A stretch of DNA of 64,000 nucleotides, taken from assembly GCF_022662175.1 (NCBI RefSeq), contig NZ_JAKMCR010000001.1, forward strand, positions 806,001 through 870,000, given 5' to 3'. The notes beneath the pieces were generated by a model that was not told where the DNA came from, searched no databases, and saw only the letters and a list, made by a program, of their open reading frames with translations. The stretch is from Aestuariivivens marinum. Its GTDB lineage: Bacteria > Bacteroidota > Bacteroidia > Flavobacteriales > Flavobacteriaceae. The position numbers and the translations under genes are program-made. Below are positions 1 to 8,325 of this stretch, in pieces. Numbering within the stretch: position 1 is the stretch's first letter; every line of letters starts with the position of its first letter.

Positions 1-1
1 A

Positions 2-349
2 TATAGCTTAAAAGACGGTTCGTACAGCTCATTCATTCACGATAGGAAATATGCCTTACAACCTAAAAGACAGCAGGAACTTATCGATATTTTCTATATA
101 TTAAATCCATCGCATTTTAAAATAGAATCACAACAAATCTCTCAGTCAGCGTTATCAAGACATTTACAAATAGATTATTTACAATATCAGGAAGTGCAAA
201 AACAATCATTTCCAGAGCGTATAAAGGTTATTGCTGTTGAAGCAATTGAGGAGTTAACGGTTGAACTGGAATTTAAAAGTATGTCATTAAATCAAGACTT
301 AAGGTTTCCTTTTAAAATTCCTTCTGGATATGATGAAATAGAATTGTAA
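2..349 (+). CDS. DUF4292-family lipoprotein, C-terminal part (cut by window edge)
   Basis: An open frame runs in from the left edge and ends at TAA 347-349, giving 115 residues of a C-terminus rich in short beta-strand-like stretches and ending PSGYDEIEL. This ending and the position directly before an EnvC-like gene fit the DUF4292 envelope proteins of Flavobacteriaceae (usually lipoproteins of about 250 residues, role unknown). The stop codon shares one base with the ATG of the next gene, so the two are translationally coupled and in one operon. The N-terminus, with any lipobox, lies outside the window. Family assignment is from memory of the C-terminal pattern. Confidence 0.7.
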   Translation, partial: YSLKDGSYSSFIHDRKYALQPKRQQELIDIFYILNPSHFKIESQQISQSALSRHLQIDYLQYQEVQKQSFPERIKVIAVEAIEELTVELEFKSMSLNQDLRFPFKIPSGYDEIEL

Positions 350-1572
350 TGACTAAAAATAAGCACATATTTAGAGTTATATTAACCATGTTATTGTGTT
401 TCACAACACTAGCTTTTTCACAAAACAGAAAGCTAGAACTTGAAACTCGTAGACTGGAATTACGTAGGGAAATCCAAAAAATGAATGCCTTACAAGCTGA
501 AAACAAGTCAAAGGCCAAATCGGAATTATCACTTATAGAGGATTTCAATTATAAAATTAGTGTGCTTAATAATTTAATAAAAATCACTAACCAGCAAGCT
601 AACTATTTATCTAGGGAAATCAATGCCAATCAAAAAAAAATATCTGCTTTACGTGATGAATTAAAAGCCTTAAAGGAAGATTATGCGGCCATGATAGTGA
701 AGTCCTATAAGAGTAAAAACAAACAAAGTAGGGTTATGTTTTTATTGTCTTCAAACGATTTTAAGCAAGCTTACAAGCGCTTACAATACATTAAACAATA
801 CACCAATCACCAGAGGCAACAAGGCGAAACCATTAAGGCAAAAACTCAAGAACTGCAACAGACAAATCAGGATTTATTGAAACAACGGGCAGAAAAGGAA
901 AAGCTGATTGCAGACAATAGAACAACTCAAAAAACACTTGAATCTACAAGGCAGCAACATGAAGTGTTGATGCGTTCCATTAAAAAGAATATTAATAAAT
1001 ATACGGCACAAATAAGAGCGAAACAGCAAGAGGCAGCCCGTATAGATAGAGAGATTGAAAAAATAATTAAGGCAGCCATAGTACTTTCAAATAAGCGGGC
1101 GGGTAAATCTACATCATCAACTAATTTTGCCCTAACACCCGAAGAAAAAATATTGGCCTCAAACTTTTTGGCCAACAAAGGGAAACTACCTTGGCCAGTA
1201 GAAAGTGGCATTGTAAAAGTACGTTATGGTACCCAACCCCATCCTATTAACAGGTCACTTACCATAAAAAGCAATGGTGTACGCATCGTAACTGAAAAGG
1301 GGGAACAGGTTCGCGCGGTATTTAATGGTGAAGTCATAGGCGTCATTACACTTAAAAATGTGAATCCATTGGTTATGGTACGCCATGGCAATTATATTAC
1401 TACCTATAAAAACCTTTCCAAAGTTTATGTAAAGGAAGGAGATAAGGTGACTACTAAACAACTGATAGGTGAAGTGGCTACCAATAAGGCTTCAGGGGAA
1501 ACTATACTTAGTTTTGTGGTCTCTAAAGAAAGTACTACTCAAGATCCATCAACTTGGATTTATAAGATGTAA
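349..1572 (+). CDS. EnvC-like murein hydrolase activator (degenerate M23/LytM domain)
   Basis: 407 residues: a signal peptide (about 1-24, ending AFSQ), a long coiled coil rich in Lys, Gln and Glu (about 25-250), and a C-terminal LytM/M23 fold (about 280-400). The fold keeps the WPVESGIV entry and VMVRHGNYITTY strand, but the metal ligands of active LytM peptidases are gone: the first His/Asp region reads NGVRIVTEKG and the final HxH position reads LSFVVSK. That is the architecture of EnvC, which does not cut peptidoglycan itself but activates amidases at division sites in the periplasm. The start is ATG, overlapping the upstream stop by one base. Activator rather than enzyme is inferred from the missing ligands. 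Confidence 0.85.
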   Translation: MTKNKHIFRVILTMLLCFTTLAFSQNRKLELETRRLELRREIQKMNALQAENKSKAKSELSLIEDFNYKISVLNNLIKITNQQANYLSREINANQKKISALRDELKALKEDYAAMIVKSYKSKNKQSRVMFLLSSNDFKQAYKRLQYIKQYTNHQRQQGETIKAKTQELQQTNQDLLKQRAEKEKLIADNRTTQKTLESTRQQHEVLMRSIKKNINKYTAQIRAKQQEAARIDREIEKIIKAAIVLSNKRAGKSTSSTNFALTPEEKILASNFLANKGKLPWPVESGIVKVRYGTQPHPINRSLTIKSNGVRIVTEKGEQVRAVFNGEVIGVITLKNVNPLVMVRHGNYITTYKNLSKVYVKEGDKVTTKQLIGEVATNKASGETILSFVVSKESTTQDPSTWIYKM

Positions 1573-1662
1573 AAAAAACTGCGATTCAACCTTAGAACAG
1601 TCAAAGGAAAGGCAGAAATTTTATTTATTTGACCAAAATTAAATGAATATTTGAAAACACTA

Positions 1663-2172
1663 TTATTTGAACAAAGCTTTTAATTCACTAGCATCAGAAG
1701 GTTTTATTTTACCAGCTAACAAAAGGCTTAATTGTTTGCGGCGAAGAGCGGCATCAAAACGTTCTTTTTCCAAAGTAGTTTCAGGTTTAATCTGAGGAAC
1801 AGCAACGGGATGACCAATATCATCAACAGCAACAAAGGTGTAAATGGCTTCATTAGCTTTAGTTTTTTCGCCTGATTCACGATCTTCAATCCATACATCA
1901 ATGAACACTTCCATAGAGGTTTTAAAGGCCCGAGATACTTTAGCCTCAACAGTTACTACACTACCCAAAGGCACTGCTTTTGTGAAGGCCACGTGATTAA
2001 CCGAAGCGGTCACTGTAATCCGTCTGCTATGGCGTCGGGCAGCAATGCTGGCAGCACGATCCATACGGGCCAATAACTCGCCACCAAATAAATTGTTTAA
2101 GGGGTTAGTCTCACCTGGCAAAACCATATCGGTAAGTACAGTTTTGGACTGTTCGGGTGTTTTTACTTGCAT
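1663..2172 (-). CDS. acyl-CoA thioesterase, hot-dog fold (YciA/BACH type)
   Basis: 169 residues with one hot-dog domain. NPLNNLFGGELLARMDRAAS (about 23-42) carries the Asn, GG and MD of the YciA/acyl-CoA hydrolase family, followed by VNHVAFTKAVPLGSVV and VEAKVSRAFKTSMEV, the usual hydrogen-bonding strands. It should hydrolyse acyl-CoA to free acid and CoA in the cytoplasm; chain-length preference cannot be read. It lies downstream of the HU/SPOR gene on the same strand with a 114-bp gap that contains its own TAnnTTTG promoter, so it can be transcribed alone. Confidence 0.88.
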   Translation of the reverse strand: MQVKTPEQSKTVLTDMVLPGETNPLNNLFGGELLARMDRAASIAARRHSRRITVTASVNHVAFTKAVPLGSVVTVEAKVSRAFKTSMEVFIDVWIEDRESGEKTKANEAIYTFVAVDDIGHPVAVPQIKPETTLEKERFDAALRRKQLSLLLAGKIKPSDASELKALFK

Positions 2173-2194
2173 TATTCCTATTGTTTTAATGCTA

Positions 2195-2202
2195 CAAAGG
2201 TA
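2195..2202 (-). promoter_or_regulatory. Bacteroidota -7 element TACCTTTG for the thioesterase gene
   Basis: Minus-strand TACCTTTG is a perfect match to the Bacteroidota housekeeping -7 consensus TAnnTTTG and ends 22 bases before the thioesterase ATG. No clear TTG -33 element at about 19-20 bases upstream. Confidence 0.55.
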
Positions 2203-2286
2203 ATATGCTTTTAAGTTTTAAGATATAAAAACAAACTTAAATTTTTATTGTCTCCAGTCTAAACAAAAGGTAAATGAAAAATCTTG

Positions 2287-3627
2287 TTATTTCTCCACCT
2301 TTACAATAAACATTCTGTCATGGGATGGGCTATTAGCTTTCAATTGCAGTGCCTTGGTAGCTAATTTTAAATCGTTAAAAGATTCATTGTAAATAAAGTA
2401 ATAATTACTTTTGGAATCAAAGAAAAAGCGAATGTTTGGATATCCATAAGATCCTAAACTTTTTATAAAATCATCTCTTTTAGAAGCTTCTTTAAAAGCA
2501 TCTAAAACTAGATAAAATCCGCTATTAATATTATCTATACTTTTTGCAATGTGAATAATGTTGGGGCTTTTTCTAAAGTCAAAATCATCTCCCGTATTCG
2601 TATGTGCTAATTCAGAGGAAATTTCATCTATATCATTTTTTTCTGGTTGGTGAGTATCAACAGGACTAAAGTTATTGTAAAAAGATTTTTCATTAGATAT
2701 TCTGTCCACATCAATCCAGGCATCTTTATTATGGGTTTTTCGTATCTCCCTAACAGCTTTTAGGGCATCCGGTCCAGTTTCGTAGCTGGCATAAACAACT
2801 TCGTGTAATCCATATTTATTAACACCTTTATATCTTGCGGGATAGCCTAAGCTTTTAAGTTGATGGACCATCTTCACGGCGTTTTCCTCAATTCTAAAAG
2901 CACCAGCAACAATATGATAGTTTCCTGCTTGTTTAATGGCATTAAGTGTAATGGCAGGAAGCGTATTTAAACTAAAAGTGGCCTCTTGGATCTTAGTTTC
3001 AAGTTGGTGATTAGCTTCTTCTTGGGCAACTTGGTTATGGGTTTCAATTTTATTTACATAATAATTTGAAGCTACATATCCACCTAAGGTCAAAGCAATT
3101 ATAGCTACAGCAGCATATCTTAAATAAGACTTGTTTTTGCGCTTTTCTGGAGTAACTCCAATAGGGATAACACGCTCAATAGCCTCAGCAGTTTCTTTAT
3201 AGACTTCTCGAGTTACAGCTGGCGATTCAAACTTGGATAGGCCAAAAGCATCGGTTAGATAGTTTAGTTGGTAGGTTGGCTCAAATAAAATTTTACCTTC
3301 CGTATTAAAAACTATTTCACCTATGTTTTTAAAAGTAAGTGTCTCACCTTGAGTTAAGTAAGACTTTAAAAGTTTTACGCGTTTATCTATTTTTTTATTG
3401 GCAACTTCAAAAGGGATTTTCTCTACTTCAGCAATATAATGGGCCAATAACCCATCATTTTTTTGGATTTGTTCATTAAAGGATAACACTTTTTTAGGAG
3501 GAAAAAAAGCATGTGTAGATTCTTCTATGCTAGCAGATACTCGGTGTGTTAAAAACGCACCAAATCCTGGGATGGTAACACATTCGTATCTGTAAAGTAA
3601 ATCACTAATGTAGGTTTCAAGTTGCAT
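2287..3627 (-). CDS. HU-CCDC81 and SPOR domain membrane protein
   Basis: 446 residues. The N-terminus (1-130) shows the paired HU-like CCDC81 domains of Bacteroidota (LLYRYECVTIPGFGAFLTH, then the TLTFKNIGEIVF strand). A single transmembrane helix is at about 169-187 (YAAVAIIALTLGGYVASNYY). The periplasmic part has a SPOR domain at about 233-310 (YHIVAGAFRIEENAVKM) and a second, weaker SPOR-like repeat at about 372-440 (GFYLVLDAFKEASKRDDFI). SPOR domains bind denuded septal glycan, so a role at the division site is likely, with the HU-like part on the cytoplasmic side. Divergent from dprA. Its perfect -7 octamer ends only five bases from the ATG, so the mRNA may be leaderless. Confidence 0.85.
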   Translation of the reverse strand: MQLETYISDLLYRYECVTIPGFGAFLTHRVSASIEESTHAFFPPKKVLSFNEQIQKNDGLLAHYIAEVEKIPFEVANKKIDKRVKLLKSYLTQGETLTFKNIGEIVFNTEGKILFEPTYQLNYLTDAFGLSKFESPAVTREVYKETAEAIERVIPIGVTPEKRKNKSYLRYAAVAIIALTLGGYVASNYYVNKIETHNQVAQEEANHQLETKIQEATFSLNTLPAITLNAIKQAGNYHIVAGAFRIEENAVKMVHQLKSLGYPARYKGVNKYGLHEVVYASYETGPDALKAVREIRKTHNKDAWIDVDRISNEKSFYNNFSPVDTHQPEKNDIDEISSELAHTNTGDDFDFRKSPNIIHIAKSIDNINSGFYLVLDAFKEASKRDDFIKSLGSYGYPNIRFFFDSKSNYYFIYNESFNDLKLATKALQLKANSPSHDRMFIVKVEK

Positions 3628-3632
3628 GAAAA

Positions 3633-3640
3633 CAAAGTTA
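3633..3640 (-). promoter_or_regulatory. -7 element TAACTTTG directly before the SPOR gene
   Basis: Minus-strand TAACTTTG matches TAnnTTTG perfectly and ends five bases before the ATG at 3627. If used, transcription would begin at or within one or two bases of the start codon. Confidence 0.5.
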
Positions 3641-3734
3641 AAAAATTATGCATATTTAAGAAATTTAGAATATAGTATTTATTAACAGTTTAGAAAATTT
3701 CTTTACTTGCAGGTTGTAAAACAATGAATTTTGT

Positions 3735-4838
3735 ATGGCAGAAGATAACTTGATTTATGCATTAGCTTTACAGCATGTACCCAATATTGGTGATATTTTG
3801 GCCAAACGGCTTATTGCCAATTGCGGTTCTGCTGAAGCGGTATTTAAAGAGAAAAAGCAAAAACTGCTTAAGATTAATGGTATAGGACAAGTTACACTTT
3901 ACGATTTTTTCAAAACAGATCATTTAAAAGCAGCTGAAGCAGAGTTAAGGTTTATAAAAGATAATGATATTAAGGTGTCCTATTTTGAAGATGGTTTCTA
4001 CCCAACAAAGTTAAAGCATTGTATTGATGCCCCTATTTTGCTGTTTGAAAAAGGTAATATTAATTTTGATAACTATCCTGTTATCAGCATTGTTGGTACA
4101 CGTAAGATTACAAATAATGGTATGGCATTTTGTGAAAAACTTATAGAAACCTTAAACCCGTATAACCCTATTATTATTTCGGGATTTGCTTATGGCACCG
4201 ATATTACTGCACATAAAGCCGCCATTAAAAATGGTCTGCAAACCATTGCTTGTTTGGCACATGGGATGAATCAAATTTACCCTAAAACCCATAAACGCTA
4301 TGTTGCTGATGTAGAGAAGCATGGTGGCTTCTATACCGATTTTTGGAGTAATGCCCCGTTCGATAGAAATAACTTTTTAAAGCGTAACCGCATTATAGCT
4401 GGATTAAGTGAAGCAACTATTGTAATAGAATCTGCTGAAAAGGGGGGAAGTTTAGTTACTGCCGATATTGCCAATTCCTATAACCGAGAGGTCTTTGCGG
4501 TACCGGGTAGAACCATCGATAGCCAAAGTGCAGGATGTAATAATTTAATTAAATACCAAAAAGCACACATGCTTACCACACCTTTGGATGTGCCTTATAT
4601 ATTGAATTGGAAATTGGAAGAAGAAATTAAACCTGTTATCCAAAAGCAGTTGTTTGTTGAGTTGAGCAAAGAAGAGAAAATCATATACAACTATCTAAAG
4701 GCAAACGAGAAGCAATTATTGGATACAATTGCTTTAGATTGTAATATGCCCATATTTAAGGTAAGCAGTACATTATTGAATATGGAACTAAAAGGCGTTA
4801 TTCGTCCTTTGCCAGGGAAATTATTTGAGGTTATATAA
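3735..4838 (+). CDS. dprA: DNA processing protein DprA
   Basis: 367 residues, full length. N-terminal helix-hairpin-helix/SAM-like part (1-60, KINGIGQVTLYDFF), Rossmann-type DprA core (about 70-285) with SIVGTRKITNNGMAF, IISGFAYGTDITAHKAA and EKGGSLVTADIANSYNREVF, and a C-terminal winged helix (about 300-367). DprA binds incoming single-stranded DNA and loads RecA during natural transformation; recA itself is 5 kb away. Start is ATG in MAEDNLIYALAL. Convergent with trpS across a hairpin. Confidence 0.96.
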   Translation: MAEDNLIYALALQHVPNIGDILAKRLIANCGSAEAVFKEKKQKLLKINGIGQVTLYDFFKTDHLKAAEAELRFIKDNDIKVSYFEDGFYPTKLKHCIDAPILLFEKGNINFDNYPVISIVGTRKITNNGMAFCEKLIETLNPYNPIIISGFAYGTDITAHKAAIKNGLQTIACLAHGMNQIYPKTHKRYVADVEKHGGFYTDFWSNAPFDRNNFLKRNRIIAGLSEATIVIESAEKGGSLVTADIANSYNREVFAVPGRTIDSQSAGCNNLIKYQKAHMLTTPLDVPYILNWKLEEEIKPVIQKQLFVELSKEEKIIYNYLKANEKQLLDTIALDCNMPIFKVSSTLLNMELKGVIRPLPGKLFEVI

Positions 4839-4872
4839 TAGGCCTATAAGTTTCAAAAACTTGACAGGTCTA
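4839..4872. terminator. imperfect hairpin between convergent dprA and trpS
   Basis: An imperfect inverted repeat (AAGTTT/AAACTT inner stem, TAGGCCT/AGGTCTA outer stem) starts just after the dprA stop and ends five bases before the trpS stop. It can serve as a shared terminator, though it lacks a long T run on either side. Similar AGGCCTATAAG hairpins are common between flavobacterial genes. Confidence 0.5.
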
Positions 4873-4876
4873 ATTG

Positions 4877-5848
4877 TTAATACCCAACTTTCTCACGAAC
4901 CCTATGCAATACCTCATTGGCAATTCGTTTAGCTTTTTCGGCACCAACAGCTAATGCCTTATCTATTTCGTTGAGGTTGTTCATATAGTAATTATATTTT
5001 TCACGAGGCTCTGCAAAATGTGTGATGAGGAGTTCAAACAAGGCTTGCTTGGCATGTCCATAACCGTAACCACCCTTTTCGTAATTAGTTTTCATATAAG
5101 CAGTTTCTTCTTCAGAAGCCAATAATTGGTACAATGCAAAACAATTACAAGTTGTCCAATCTTTTGGGTCTTCAAGTGGTGTACTATCTGTTTTTATGGA
5201 CATGATTTGCTTGCGCAATTTTTTGTCGTCCAAAAAGATATTGATGGTATTGTCCCTGCTCTTGCTCATCTTTTCACCATCGGTACCGGGAATGAGCATT
5301 GTGTTTTCTTGAATTTTGGCATCAGGCAACACAAAGGTTTCACCACCCATTTTGGCATGAAAACGGGATGCTACATCGCGAGTCATTTCTATATGCTGTA
5401 ATTGATCTTTGCCAACTGGAATAATATCAGAATCGTACAACAATATGTCGGCAGCCATAAGCATAGGGTAGTTAAACAAACCCGAATTCACGTCTTCCAA
5501 GCGGTCCGCTTTATCTTTAAAGCTATGCGCTAAAGTAAGGCGTTGATACGGAAAAAAACAACTAAGGTACCATGACAATTCAGTGACTTGTGGGATGTCA
5601 CTTTGTCTATAAAATACTGTTTTTTCAACATCCAAACCAAAAGCCAACCAAACTGCAGCTGTCGAATAAGTGTTCATTCTAAGGGTTTCAGCATCTTTTA
5701 TTTGTGTTAGGGTGTGCAAATTGGCAATAAACAAATACGAATCGTTTTTGGGGTCTTCAGCCATTTTAATTGCTGGTATAATTGCGCCTAAAATATTGCC
5801 TAAGTGCGGAGTGCCAGTACTTTGTATACCTGTAAGTATCCTTGCCAT
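4877..5848 (-). CDS. trpS: tryptophan--tRNA ligase
   Basis: 323 residues, usual length for TrpRS. Class I signature TPHLGNILGA near residue 13 (HIGH motif) and EKMSKSRDN near residue 193 (KMSKS motif), with GKDQLQHIEMTRDVASRF between them. Charges tRNA-Trp with tryptophan in the cytoplasm. Start MARILTG is placed by family alignment; a TTG-N20-TACCTTTG promoter lies 50 bases upstream. Confidence 0.97.
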   Translation of the reverse strand: MARILTGIQSTGTPHLGNILGAIIPAIKMAEDPKNDSYLFIANLHTLTQIKDAETLRMNTYSTAAVWLAFGLDVEKTVFYRQSDIPQVTELSWYLSCFFPYQRLTLAHSFKDKADRLEDVNSGLFNYPMLMAADILLYDSDIIPVGKDQLQHIEMTRDVASRFHAKMGGETFVLPDAKIQENTMLIPGTDGEKMSKSRDNTINIFLDDKKLRKQIMSIKTDSTPLEDPKDWTTCNCFALYQLLASEEETAYMKTNYEKGGYGYGHAKQALFELLITHFAEPREKYNYYMNNLNEIDKALAVGAEKAKRIANEVLHRVREKVGY

Positions 5849-5897
5849 ATTATGACCTGCAAAAGCAGATATCTTTTTAAGGGTTAAACGAAAGAAG

Positions 5898-5928
5898 CAA
5901 AGGTAATTTTTTTAATAGAAATGCTCAA
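5898..5928 (-). promoter_or_regulatory. trpS promoter, TTG-N20-TACCTTTG
   Basis: On the minus strand TTG (5928-5926) is followed after 20 bases by TACCTTTG (5905-5898), the best full match in this window to the Bacteroidota -33/-7 promoter. It lies 49 bases upstream of the trpS ATG. Confidence 0.7.
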
Positions 5929-5938
5929 TACAATTATG

Positions 5939-5946
5939 TATTTTTG
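5939..5946 (+). promoter_or_regulatory. -7 element TATTTTTG directly before the acyltransferase gene
   Basis: Perfect TAnnTTTG match ending six bases before ATG 5953. No TTG at the expected -33 distance. It overlaps the TTG codon at 5944, which argues against that codon as the start and suggests a very short or absent leader. Confidence 0.45.
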
Positions 5947-5952
5947 GTATCT

Positions 5953-6687
5953 ATGACTTTATTGAAATATCTGTTTTGGGTGCTTTACCGCATATGGTTT
6001 TATGTATTGGTGGCATTGCCCATAATCATTTTGTTCCCCGTTTTGTTGATTTCTATTTCCAAGGACTCTTGGTATCCTTTCTTTTTTAAGTTGGCCCGTA
6101 TTTGGGCCCGTATTATTTTAATCGGTATGGGCTTTGAGATTAAAATTGAGCGAGAACAAAATCCAGAACAGGGCAAAAGCTATATGTTTATTGCAAATCA
6201 TACGTCTATGGCCGATATTATGTTGATGCTAGTTTCGGTTAAAAATCCATTTGTGTTTGTAGGGAAGAAGGAATTGGCTAAAATACCCTTATTTGGTTTT
6301 TTTTATAAGCGTACCTGTATCATGGTAGATAGAAGTTCAGAAAGAAGTAGGAAAGCGGTTTTTTTAAGAGCCCAACGCCGTTTGGAACAAGGCTTGAGTA
6401 TTTGTATATTTCCAGAAGGAGGTGTACCGCAAGAACATATTGATTTAGATGATTTTAAAGACGGTGCATTTAGATTGGCGATTAACCATAAAATACCAGT
6501 AGTGCCATTAACATTCTTTGATAATAAAAAAAGGTTTTCCTATACCTTTTTTAGTGGTGGCCCAGGCGCTATGCGTGTTAAAATCCATGAGTTTTTGCAA
6601 ACCAACAATTTAACTATTGAAGACACTAAAACTTTAAATAAACAGGCAAGAGCCGTTATTTTGAGTCAACTTAAAAATGATGCATAA
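5953..6687 (+). CDS. plsC: 1-acyl-sn-glycerol-3-phosphate acyltransferase (PlsC family)
   Basis: 244 residues from ATG 5953; a TTG three codons earlier lies inside the promoter octamer and was rejected. N-terminal hydrophobic helices (about 5-35), then the acyltransferase motifs NHTSMAD (HX4D, about 83-89), KRTCIMVDR, and FPEGG (about 156-160). The enzyme adds the second acyl chain to lysophosphatidic acid at the inner membrane. A second PlsC-family gene is at 42.8-43.6 kb; this copy has the more classical order of motifs. A strong terminator follows at once. Confidence 0.88.
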   Translation: MTLLKYLFWVLYRIWFYVLVALPIIILFPVLLISISKDSWYPFFFKLARIWARIILIGMGFEIKIEREQNPEQGKSYMFIANHTSMADIMLMLVSVKNPFVFVGKKELAKIPLFGFFYKRTCIMVDRSSERSRKAVFLRAQRRLEQGLSICIFPEGGVPQEHIDLDDFKDGAFRLAINHKIPVVPLTFFDNKKRFSYTFFSGGPGAMRVKIHEFLQTNNLTIEDTKTLNKQARAVILSQLKNDA

Positions 6688-6689
6688 AA

Positions 6690-6714
6690 AAACTGCCCTT
6701 ATAATGGGCAGTTT
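6690..6714 (+). terminator. intrinsic terminator after plsC
   Basis: Perfect 9-bp inverted repeat AAACTGCCC / GGGCAGTTT with a 7-base loop, three bases after the plsC stop, A-rich on the left and T-rich on the right. Could also stop minus-strand transcription from the anti-sigma gene. Confidence 0.85.
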
Positions 6715-6771
6715 AATTTGATATTGGCATTTAAAGTCTTAAAAAACCAATATCCAGATCTAACCAAAAAC

Positions 6772-8325
6772 CTAAAATTTAATAGCAAATCCAGTATAAA
6801 CCCCTATAAAATAAGGTTTAAAATTACCAGAGGTATTGCTAAATGTGTTTATTTGATATTTAAATAGGGGCTCTAAATTTAAGTCCAATTGTTTTGTTAT
6901 TTTGTAATTAAGACCAAGACCTAAATTGGCACTATAACTTACTTTGTTAATATTATTGGCTTCACCAATAAGTGTTCGGGAGCTACTGGTTTCAGAGTAG
7001 ATTTTGTTTTCATTCAAGAAAAACGAACTAAAGCCACCGATAACATTAACGCCAAATTTTTTATCTAACAGGGTATATTGAATTTCAAGAGGAACTTCAA
7101 TAAAACCAAACTCTTGATTAAGAGACGTATTGGTTGCGGAAGAAAGTAGCCCGCTACTAACCTTAGGATTGAAGTTATCTGCACTAGCAAATGACATATT
7201 ATCTGAAGTGTTTACGGAATTTAAAGTGTAGTTACTGGATTCCGATTTTATATTAGGCAATGCAGCACTTATCGTGTTTTCAGGAGCTCCAATAGACTGA
7301 AAAACAACTACATCGTTCGTGTTATATCCTAAACGAACTTTGTTGACACCCGAACGGATGCGCAATCTTTTATTGACAGCATAACTGGCTTTAATACCAT
7401 AACTCATATTTAGTTCGCTCGTTTTAGCGTTACTGTTAAACTGTGGATCTATGGAAGAACCTTCACCCAAACTGTTAAAATAAACAGGCGCAGCGTTTGG
7501 GGCAACACTCCACCTGCTAAATTTCTCTTCTTCAATAAGCTCTTTAATGTCCTTGTCTATTAAATCTTCAATAGAAGGTTCTGTTTTGTCATCTGTATTA
7601 GTTTGTGCTAAAGCAGAAGTGTCAGTATTTTGTACATTAAAACCAAGATCAGTTTCTCTAAACTTGAAAGGAGAAACTTTATCATTAACAGTATTTTTTC
7701 GCGGATTGTTTAAGGCTGAATTGTTATCGGCAATTTTGGTGTCCTGGTTTTGTAATACATTATCCTTTACAACGTTGGGTGTATTGGTTTCTGCATCTTT
7801 ACTATTATTGTTGCGTTTTGAAAGCTTATTATGACCTTGTTCTTCAACATGTTCTGAAGCAATTGCACTTTGATTTTGTGATACTACAGGCTTGATTAAC
7901 TTAGCAGGATTATTATTTAAAAAGGAATTATCATTAAAGTCATCATTGCGTTCCTCAATCTGATTTTCTTTAGAATTAGCTATAACAGCTTCAGAATCTG
8001 AAGGAGCTAGATTGTTTTCGTTATTTTCATTCTTGGAAGAATCTTCAGTTGCCTTTTCTATTGCGTTGGGCGATTCAGTTTCAACAACTTGATTGGTTGG
8101 AAGCTCTATTTTATTCCCAGAATTAAAATATAAACTACCTAAGGCAAGTAACAACACTAATAGAGCAGCTACACCAGCATAACGCCACCAAATAGGAATA
8201 ACGCGACGCTTTTTCTTCTTTTCGAGCTGTGCTTCAATATTAGTCCAAACAGCATTGCTCGGTGTTGCCTCAAAGTCCTTGAACTTTTCTTGAAATAATC
8301 TATCTATATGTTTTTTTTCACTCAT
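6772..8325 (-). CDS. anti-sigma factor with C-terminal outer-membrane beta-barrel (dual-membrane type)
   Basis: 517 residues. The cytoplasmic N-terminus (1-45, LFQEKFKDFEATPSNAVWTN) resembles the short sigma-binding segment found next to Bacteroidota ECF factors. One transmembrane helix at about 46-67 (AGVAALLVLLLALGSLYF). A low-complexity Asn/Ser/Lys/Glu linker (about 70-270) could cross the periplasm. The C-terminal part (about 270-517) is built of alternating strands and ends in a typical outer-membrane-protein tail, VYTGFAIKF. This is the layout of the dual membrane-spanning anti-sigma (Dma) proteins described in Bacteroides thetaiotaomicron, which hold an ECF factor and sense the outer membrane. 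It overlaps the sigma gene by one base. Function inferred from architecture and context. Confidence 0.78.
   Translation of the reverse strand: MSEKKHIDRLFQEKFKDFEATPSNAVWTNIEAQLEKKKKRRVIPIWWRYAGVAALLVLLLALGSLYFNSGNKIELPTNQVVETESPNAIEKATEDSSKNENNENNLAPSDSEAVIANSKENQIEERNDDFNDNSFLNNNPAKLIKPVVSQNQSAIASEHVEEQGHNKLSKRNNNSKDAETNTPNVVKDNVLQNQDTKIADNNSALNNPRKNTVNDKVSPFKFRETDLGFNVQNTDTSALAQTNTDDKTEPSIEDLIDKDIKELIEEEKFSRWSVAPNAAPVYFNSLGEGSSIDPQFNSNAKTSELNMSYGIKASYAVNKRLRIRSGVNKVRLGYNTNDVVVFQSIGAPENTISAALPNIKSESSNYTLNSVNTSDNMSFASADNFNPKVSSGLLSSATNTSLNQEFGFIEVPLEIQYTLLDKKFGVNVIGGFSSFFLNENKIYSETSSSRTLIGEANNINKVSYSANLGLGLNYKITKQLDLNLEPLFKYQINTFSNTSGNFKPYFIGVYTGFAIKF

Noticed and set aside
7930-7970. TCATTGCG in the anti-sigma gene as another palindrome copy
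   Set aside because: Only one short block is present and the other three are missing; part of the low-complexity linker code.
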